A stretch of 64,000 nucleotides of DNA, taken from Asterias rubens (Eukaryota; Echinodermata; Asteroidea; Forcipulatida; Asteriidae). Shown here piece after piece: positions 56,462 to 64,000 of the stretch. The stretch spans positions 22,133,680 to 22,197,679 of the forward strand of contig NC_047067.1 in NCBI RefSeq assembly GCF_902459465.1, read 5' to 3'. Every line of letters starts with the position of its first letter. Position 1 is the first letter of the stretch. The position numbers and the translations under genes were made by a program. The notes beneath the pieces were generated by a model. It did no database searches and was not told the DNA's origin. It saw only the letters and a program-made list of their open reading frames with translations.

Positions 56462-56716
56462 CATGACGGATTTAGACGGAAAGCTGGGGATTGCTCATTC
56501 TTCATAGCTGCCCCTCGCCTATGGAATGAGCTCCCCGCGGGTCTGCGAGAGTCGATCTCGTTTTCTGTATTCAAAAGCGTCCTCAAGGCATTTCTGTTTC
56601 CCCACCCATCCTAGTTTGTTTGTTTTTCTTTCGTTGTCATAGTCTCATGTAAAGCGCTCTGTTCTCCGTAGAGCGCTATATAAATGCTTCATATTATTAT
56701 TATTATTATTATTATG
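56462..56716 (+). mobile_element. LINE 3' end (reverse-transcriptase tail and 3' UTR)
   Basis: The sequence encodes, with a disrupted frame, a tail like AAPRLWNELPAGLR and continues into GTAAAGCGCTCTGTTCTCCG and an ATT microsatellite. This is a common 3' end of CR1/L2-type elements. It begins 35 bp after the zinc-finger gene's AATAAA. Confidence 0.65.
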
Positions 56717-57010
56717 ACTTGTGCCCTTTGGCAAGGCACTTGACCATGATTGTTTTGCAAAAAGTTGTTGGGAAGGTATTGCATTCTGCTCTACCAGCCA
56801 GGCTCCTTGTGGATGTCTACATCCTTACGGACTGTTAAGGAAGGGGTAACCCTGTTTCGGCCCAAGGAATAGGTGGCAACGTGCCCCAGGTGGCAACGTG
56901 CCCCAGGTGGCAACGTGCCCCTGGTGGCAATTGATTTGGGACAATAGCCCAAATCAGTAAAGTGTAGCCCTCACCTTCAAGTGGCCTTGTGATGTTAGGC
57001 GATTTCTCAT
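56717..57010 (+). mobile_element. SINE family B relative with 19-bp tandem repeats
   Basis: TGCATTCTGCTCTACCAGCC and GGGGTAACCCTGTTTCGGCC identify the family. GTGGCAACGTGCCCCAG is repeated three times at 19-bp spacing (56876-56932). Confidence 0.7.
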
Positions 57011-57347
57011 TTTGTTTTTGGTTAAAAGCAACCAAAATTATATTAAGTTATCATTGTTGTGACTAATGCCCCACTCATTGTTCCGTAGCAAAGAAGTTTG
57101 TCGGGCAGTATTTCCTGCTAAGCAGCTTTATGAAATTGGGCCCAAATGAGGAACATTTTCAATGAATACTTTTACTGTCAAGTACTGTGGAGTTATCTTA
57201 TATTCGTGGACCAAAGTTTGCTATTACATAATAATCTAAGATATATTTAGGTTGTGGTAGAATTAGTATCTCATATTAAATTAATTGACAAATTTAAAGT
57301 GTTTACTATAAGTACACCTGCCAGTTGTGATGATATGCATAATTTTG

Positions 57348-57445
57348 ACTAACACGGTCGGCCATTTATGGGAGTCAAATATTTGACTCCCATAAAAGGC
57401 TGACCGGGTTAGTTCGCGTCTGATCCAAGGCAACGTGTTCCTTTA
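57348..57445. mobile_element. MITE family 2 fragment with a perfect 26-bp palindrome
   Basis: ACTAACACGGTCGGCC is mirrored by GGCTGACCGGGTTAGT, and ATGGGAGTCAAAT faces ATTTGACTCCCAT with no loop. The family-2 terminus GGCAACGTGTTCCTTTAA follows. Confidence 0.65.
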
Positions 57446-57893
57446 ATCAAGCTGCACAGCACAATAAAGTAAAGTAACTAAGCAGCTTAAATAAATTAAC
57501 TCAGCTTAGCGGCTTAAACATAAATAAGCGCATTGATGCCATTGCTTATGTGCTATAAATATTGCCTATTATTATTATTAATAATATTATTACATTATTA
57601 TTACCATTAAATGTAAGAGCTATTTGACAGATCTCAACAAACTGTGTGTAAGATCAAAAATGTGAAAGTTTATTGTATTTTTTAAACATGTTTATGAATA
57701 TTAAAGTGCAAATATTATTGTTTATAGTTAAAATATTTAAATCCATTCATTACCATTCAAAGAAAAACATCTCATTATATTTATAAACAAACAAACAAAA
57801 TTACTTAAGTTTACTTTCAGATTCAGTTTTTAACCTTTTATATTTTTCCGAAGATATTTTATTATTCCATTTATGGATTTTTTTCTTTTGGAT

Positions 57894-58278
57894 TTAAAGG
57901 CAGTGGACACTATTGGTAATTACTCAAAATAATTATTATCACAAAACTTTACTTGTTATCGAGTAATGGAGAGCTGTTGATAGTATAAAACATTGTGAGA
58001 AATGACTCCCTCTGAAGTGAAGTAGTTTTCAAGAAAGAAGTAATCATCCGCGAATTTGATTTTGAGACCTCAGATTTAGAATTTGAGGTCTCGAAATCAA
58101 GCATCTGAAAGCACACAACATCGTGTGACATGGGTGTTTTTTTTTCCATTGATATCTCGCAAGATCAATGACCGATTGAGCTCAAATTTTCACAGGTTGT
58201 TATTTTAAGCATATGTTGAGATACACCAACTGTGAAGGCTAGTCTTTGACAATTACCAATAGTGTCCACTGCCTTTAA
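57894..58278 (+). mobile_element. Family-1 MITE, orientation B
   Basis: TTAAAGGCAGTGGACACTAT and AATAGTGTCCACTGCCTTTA bound it. The core is TTGATTTTGAGACCTCAGAT / TTTGAGGTCTCGAAATCAA. Confidence 0.87.
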
Positions 58279-58514
58279 ATACAAGTTTACTTGCAGTTGT
58301 TTTACATGGCATCCAGTCAATTTAATAATCAATTTTTTGAGTTTTTTTTTTTCAATCTCTGAAGAAAAGTAAACTATAACAGCAAAGACCATTAAATAAT
58401 ATACCATGTGAATGTTTCTGTTTATACTTTTAGCTTGTGAGCTTTGTAACATTGTGAATAAAAAGGCAACAGTAAATACTGTAAGAACCCTTGTATTATT
58501 TCCAATATTTATGG

Positions 58515-58700
58515 CAGGTGTCGCATGCAATTGTGTCCTCTATGCAATACTATCCTGAGGACATTATTACATATATGCAATTATGTCCGCCGGACGGTTT
58601 TGCATATGCAATTATGTCCACCCGGATGCTGCTGCATAATGCAATTGTGTCCACCCGGACACATTTGCCTATGCATTTGTGTCCGCCCCCGTGCAAAACA
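58515..58700 (+). repeat. Imperfect minisatellite, ATGCAATTRTGTCCNCCCGGA
   Basis: Five to six units of about 25-40 bp share ATGCAATTGTGTCC or ATGCAATTATGTCC, most followed by a C/G-rich step and a GCATA spacer. Confidence 0.75.
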
Positions 58701-58909
58701 GTCCTTGCAGTAAATAAAACGGAACATGTTCGCCACTTTTTTTACAAGCTAAATGCGCATGTAATGAATGACATGGGAAATGTTCGGCCGTTGGGTATAT
58801 GCACTGCAATCATAAAATACATGAATATTCATGCTGCATATAATTATGCGTAGGTTCATACGTAGGTTCAGTGCATGCACGCTCGCTTACACGCGCACAT
58901 GTACAGTCA

Positions 58910-59200
58910 TGTACAAAAAAGGAAAAAGGAAAAAACAAAACCCTTTACCCTTTACCGTATTTCAATCAGTAAAAAGGAAAAAGGAAAAACAAACCATTTA
59001 CCCTTTACCGTTGTTGAATCTTCAAAAAGGAAAAAGGAAAAAACAAAACCCTTTACCCGTTACTGTATTTTAATCTTCAAAAAAAAAAAAGGAAAAACAA
59101 ACCCCTTTACCCATTACGTATTTCAATCTTTAAAAAGAAAAAAGGAAAAAACAAACCCTTTACCCTTTACCGTTTTTTAATCTTCAAAAAGAAAAAAGGA
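58910..59200 (+). repeat. Minisatellite of about 60-bp units, AAAAAGGAAAAAGGAAAAA
   Basis: Five units each pair a purine-rich AAAAAGGAAAAAGGAAAA block with CCCTTTACCCTTTACCGTAT and a TTCAATC(T)TT spacer. Strong strand asymmetry changes within each unit. Confidence 0.85.
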
Positions 59201-60704
59201 AATGGGGCTCCCCCTCGCTCCGCCCTCTGAGAGGCAACCACAGTTGTGGACGTGAGTAGCGAGTGTACACCGCGCGACATTATCACACGTCTTGCTGGAT
59301 GTGAAGTAGTATTTGTTACGTTTGTTGGTGACCGGTAAATGTACAAATCTCAGCCCGTAGCTACAGTCAACATAAGTTTGTGACAAAGCAATTAAATGGG
59401 GTAAGATTCTGTTAAAATTGCTATTAAAATTAAGCAGAAATATTGAAAGTTGCATTGGTCTTTGGATAAAATAATTATTTCTGCGGATGAAAAGTTTTAC
59501 CGTCTGCGGTAACTAGCGCCCTCAATGTCAGACTGTATGGTCTGTCCTTGGACTCTAACCGATATGCGCAACCCAAAAAGTAACACAAGGCTGGATTGTT
59601 AACCAGTCTATTTTATTTTTAGTCAGTGAATAACAAATGGCGAAATCAGCAAGATGCGGGTTACGTGCTACGTGGAAATATTAAACAGGTCAGTTGGAGT
59701 TGTTTTTAGCACTGTGAATGTGGGCCTATTTGGACCTCTAATTCAGGTTAAGTCGCTATGTTTACACCATCTAATTAACCTTTTGTTTATGTATGTATTG
59801 CTCTCATGATAACTACTTTTAAACTGAAAAAGTAAAGACAATGTAAAATTGTAAATACCCAGTCCACTTATCACTCATGCCATCAGCTCAGCTCTCAAAA
59901 ACATATTTTTGGGAATGGTGACTAACCTGACCAGGGGTCCTGAGTAAGCTTACAAGTTCTGGATAACTTTCCGTATGGCGCCACCACTTTTTCACTCATT
60001 TTTACAAAAAGGGATATATCATTGAGGTAAATTAGATACTATATTATTTCGTATCGAATGAAAAAGTGGTGGCGCCATACGGAAACTTTTCCCAAGTTCT
60101 TACACTGACACTTGACAGCAACTGTTTTGTTAACAACAACCAATTCTGTAATAAAGTATCAAGAACTAGGCTTCGGCGGTTTTAAATTAGTTTAAAACCG
60201 ATTTGAACACACTTTGATTCCAATTCATAAATGCCTTTTCAGTCAAAAAACATCAACACTTTTGGTCAAAAAGTAAAATAAATGCAAAATGGTTCAATGA
60301 TTTCTTTCAACACAACACCCCTCAAGCTATGAAATGGTAAGGCCCTCCGTCGCCCTCGGGTAAACAATTCCATGTGAATGCTGTGCGCGATGTGCGTATC
60401 GCGTGATGTGGCACAACTGTCCCGGCCGTTGCTCTCGACCAATCAATAGGAATAAGGAAACTGTCTTATAAGCACAGGTGCTAGCTCGCGTGTCACGCCC
60501 ATGTTTCAACAATTTACACTGGTCATAAACAAAGGTTAATACACACCCAAGTGACGCGCTCTCCACCAACAGGAATAGTGAAACTGTCTGAGGTATTTAT
60601 GAATGTTTTTTTTAAGATTGCTCTTTGTAGTAATAGTTGTTTTAATTCTGGAATTTCCTGTTACAAATACACTAATACTGCTTTGATCTCTCTTTTTTTT
60701 TCAG
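59201..60704. other. 5' flank of the giantin-like gene
   Basis: It holds the CCGTATGGCGCC fold-back (59961-60092) and two copies of the AATAGGAATAGYGAAACTGT repeat. The acceptor at 60703-60704 shows that at least one non-coding exon lies upstream, but I cannot place it or the promoter. Confidence 0.45.
59961..60092 (-). mobile_element. Short fold-back MITE, second copy, opposite orientation
   Basis: The reverse complement matches 12559-12686 nearly throughout, including the AT-rich loop. Confidence 0.8.
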
Positions 60705-60740
60705 GTTCCAGAGTAAAGAGAGACTTGACTAGCTGACACT

Positions 60741-63700
60741 ATGTGGGGGCGTTTGTCGAACATGGCACAGAATGTCCAGGAAAAACTGGACACTGTGGTC
60801 GACAACGTCAACAAATCTGTGAATGTGGCGGATGAGAGCATTGATGGGGTAAAGCTTTACTTTCATTCAAATTGTTTTAAAGACAGAACTCCAAAGCTTA
60901 ATTTACTTAAATAATTACATTTTTTAGAGTATATTTGACACATGAACTAATTTGCCGAAGTTCTTGAAACGAGTGAAGCCAACTAAAGCTTTTATTGACA
61001 GGTTTAAAATTCGTTTAAACATAATAATTTTACAGGTGGCTTTTCAAAACAATTTCCTTGAATTACTTATAACGACTCTGAAAATTGGTGATTTATATTC
61101 TTAAATAAAAAATTTAAAAAAGGTTTATAGTTTTACTATATTGAATTATCCACCCTGGCAATTTGCACAATTGCACTCTTAGACATTTAAAAATAGAATG
61201 AAAACGAAAATAGAAATAAGCAAAGCTGTCAAGTAACTCTTACCCAAAGCCTGAAAATTTAACTGTAGAAAACACAAGTATTTTCCTGTTATAACCTGCA
61301 CATGGTTCTGATGTTTCTTATGTAATGCAAACCCAACAGGCTTCTGGGGATGCTAGTTTCGTCTCTGCGGCTGATGCTAGTTTCGCAGAATCGTCTGACG
61401 CCCAGGATCAGCTGACTGAGCAGAACAAACTTCTGAATCAACTGAAGGACATGATCAGACAGAAAGACAAACAACTTTTGGTAAACACTACTTTTGATTT
61501 ATCAATGACTACTTCTTGGCACTAAAGTTTCACTTTTATCATCAAGGAGTTAAGTTGGCAGTCACTAGAAAATCCGGAGGAAAATTGCCAGCCTTACAGT
61601 GATTTATCTGATCTCTCACAATCAATTTGGCCAACAATCTTCAAATCCTTTCTTCGAACAGCTCAAATCCACTCTTATGTACCCTAGTTGTTTCATCGGT
61701 CACTAGTATCCGTAATCTTGTCATGGTATCCCAACTTTGCCGAGTATCAACATAGGAGTTGAACTAGGAGCGCGTCACTACCCCTGACAGGGATGTGCTG
61801 AAAATAACCCTGATCGGCTTCCAAAAGTAACTGCTCTGAGCTTACACTTGCTGAAAACCTTCAAGCAATTGTGCCTAAGCATTACAAATGGGCTAAAATA
61901 TAACAAGTATACGCAGTGAATGATCTAATAAAATTTCTTTTGAATTCAAGGAAAGCAATGCCAAGCTCTCCAAGTTCAAGCTACAGGCTAAGGCCAAGAT
62001 CACCTCCTTGACGAGTCAGATTACAGAGTTGAAGAAAGGAGGCGCGGGTGCAGAAGGACAAGAGGACGCCTCTATTAGCAAGGTGGTTAATTGCCCCTCT
62101 CTCTTATATTATTCAGTCTCCTGACGATGACTAGAGCAAGCTAGTCCAAAGGATGAGACCCATTCAGAACTCACTCCGCGGTAGTGAATTTAATATTGAG
62201 ATGTCTCCTTGATCTTTGAGTGAAATTAGTAGTCCCGGCCGATTTTCTACCATGGGCCAAGGTAGTAGTTAATAAGCAGGCGGTTCTTTTCAGAACGGAG
62301 AAGTCTCCTGAATTCTGAAAGTTTACTCTGGGGTAGTAGAATATAAATCAAGACAAGTTCTTAGAAGAACATAATCTACCCAGCAAGTAGATATACACAT
62401 GGTGTTACCACAAACCAACTATACGCCGCCCATTCCCAAAACAATCATATTGAAGACAACTTTAAAAGCATATAATTTTTTTGTTCATAGTTTTATTGCT
62501 TCTCTCGATCATGGAAACATGGACACACAGTTTCAACATTTGTGACATGGATAAAACATAACAGTGTAAGTTATGCTTTCTTATTGTTTAATTTTTCACT
62601 TTTTTTTTTTTAAGACGGAGGGAGGAGATGATGCCGCAAGTCGGGGAAAACTCATCGTTCTCAAGAAGAAGCTTGAGGACCGTGAGAAAGCACTATCTGA
62701 GAACTCTGCCCTCCTTGAGAAACTTGAACACAGCGTCAACGAGAAGCAACTCATCATTGACACTCGCGAGAAACAGCTCGCCGAGAAGGGGCAACTTATC
62801 GTTGAGAAGGAAGACTCAGAACGGAAGATGCTGGCTCAGATCCAAGTGATGGAGAAAGTCCTTGAGAAAAGGGATGCGGTGATTGAAGCCATGAGGAGCG
62901 GAGGAGTGGGCGTGGTCACTGGTGGGGAGGATGAAACTGACAACAGCCAGAAAGTTGAGGAATTACAGGTGAGATATGACCACTCTTTGACAAAAGTATT
63001 GTATTTACAATTTCTTTTCAACTGCATGGGATACTGGCCCATTTGTACAATCAACTTATATTGAGTTCTAATGAAATTAATAACTGATGTAGGAATTATT
63101 GATAATTTTTGTATAAATTGCTTGGATTTATTTGTGTACACAATTAAACGATCTTGGTGTTGTGTTTGAATGCCGTTACTTTAAAAGATGGATTGATTTC
63201 TAGTGGCGGAATATTTTACCCACATCCCTCTGTGACCAGCGTCATTTGCATGGGTTATCATTTCTCTTACAGAGATTGTTCATTGTTCATTTGCACCCCG
63301 GAAATGTAATTACCATATTTACCCTGAATAATCAATGAAGCATGAAATTGTTCAGCTGATCTGCTAATTTCTCCATGTTCGGTTTTTAGCTGTATCATTG
63401 AAAAACACAACAAATTCTTGCTGTGTTTGCACTTTCCTCATTTCGAAAAAAGTGCATTTTATACCTCAACACTCCACATAATCCTTTAACAGCTGATTTC
63501 TGACTTTCTTACTCACTTGAAAGAAGTCAGACTTGCTTGAAAGAAGTCCGACAAGAGATGTTGTTTGATACAATCAATCTCTAAGAACTGAGTTTCTGTT
63601 CCTCCAAATCAAATAGTAGTTGTTCCCCAGAACATTTCTCTGAAGGCAAGTTAAATTCAGCAAACGTATAATCAAAATCAAACTTTTTGTACCCACAACA

Positions 63701-63903
63701 ACAACATATGCCTACTCCTCTAGAGCCAACTAAACGAAGAATCAACTCGGGCAAAGGAACTGTATGCCCAACTGGTCTACAAAGATAAAATGGTGATGGA
63801 ACTGAACAGTAAAGTCTTAGAGCTCGAAGAGCGTGCCCATGAACTGCACGAGCATGTAAAAGATAAGAACGAGGTTGTGCAGGGTCGGGACAAGGTTATA
63901 CAG
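60741..63903 (+). CDS. GOLGB1: Giantin-like golgin, N-terminal part (gene runs off the right edge)
   Basis: Coding exons are 60741-60848, 61340-61480, 61951-62082, 62615-62968 and 63724-63903, giving 305 residues so far. All five are multiples of three with phase-0 junctions. The 5' UTR exon begins at 60705 after a pyrimidine-rich acceptor. The N-terminus reads MWGRLSNMAQ. Then comes LKDMIRQKDKQL and KLQAKAKITSL, close to the conserved N-terminal segment of giantin (LKDIIRQKD..., KLHAKAKLTSL), a Golgi-membrane tethering golgin. The rest is heptad coiled coil rich in E, K, L and Q. The C-terminal membrane anchor expected for giantin lies beyond the window. Other golgins are possible, but the two motifs favour giantin. 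Confidence 0.72.
62280..62420 (+). repeat. Diverged copy of the GGTTCTTTTCAGAAC dispersed repeat
   Basis: CGGTTCTTTTCAGAACGGAG and CATGGTGTTACCACAAACC match the family. It lies in the intron between exons 3 and 4 of the giantin-like gene. Confidence 0.5.
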
Positions 63904-64000
63904 GTTCGTTGGGAAGGATGATGATTGTGTCTCTCTTCCTATGCACAATTTCACTTCAGCTTAAAAGCAAATCAGAGGCGTTTTTGTTTGGTGGTTGGCA

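Noticed and set aside
58500-58700. CRISPR-like array of ATGCAATTRTGTCC repeats
   Set aside because: Units are irregular in length and spacers are not unique or uniform. The genome is eukaryotic, so this is a minisatellite.
58831-59180. Lys-rich open frames of 80-101 codons
   Set aside because: The protein repeats are a direct read-through of the 60-bp minisatellite; there is no independent evidence of coding.

Overview
This is eukaryotic, intron-rich, AT-rich genomic DNA packed with short non-autonomous transposons. The repertoire (an invertebrate HELZ2-like gene, a Mag/SURL-type Ty3 retrotransposon, many fold-back MITEs and tRNA-derived SINEs) suggests a marine invertebrate. An echinoderm, probably a sea star, is my best inference, but nothing here fixes the species. 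All three genes I can build lie on the + strand. Splice junctions were read by eye (GT-AG, reading-frame continuity, family resemblance).

Layout: 1-6983 is non-coding or 5' flanking DNA with repeats and a possible TATA box and 5' UTR exon. 6984-42140 is one large gene of 37 coding exons (3561 codons plus stop). It encodes a HELZ2-like protein: helical TPR-like N-terminus, three tandemly duplicated CCCH modules, a C2H2 and a further CCCH finger, a UPF1-type helicase, an RNB exoribonuclease domain in one 3.6 kb exon, and a second UPF1-type helicase. Nearly every large intron holds MITEs or SINEs. One intron holds a SINE split by a piggyBac-like TTAA element, followed by a LINE fragment.

42141-44237 is a SINE abutting the stop codon, a MITE and AT-rich DNA. 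44238-49039 is a complete Ty3/gypsy retrotransposon with two 153-bp LTRs, a CTATT target duplication and one intact gag-pol ORF; by eye the LTRs do not differ, so the insertion is young. 50689-56361 is a 7-coding-exon gene for a 680-residue protein with about seven C-terminal C2H2 fingers. 56427-60704 is intergenic, with LINE and SINE debris and minisatellites. 60741 to past the right edge is the 5' part of a coiled-coil golgin gene resembling giantin (GOLGB1).

The most notable items are the recently duplicated CCCH exon cassette in the HELZ2-like gene, its complete RNB catalytic aspartates between two helicases, a probable GC-AG intron, a ~0.7 kb inverted MITE pair in an intron, a MITE family with conserved arms but interchangeable palindromic cores, and several nested insertions.
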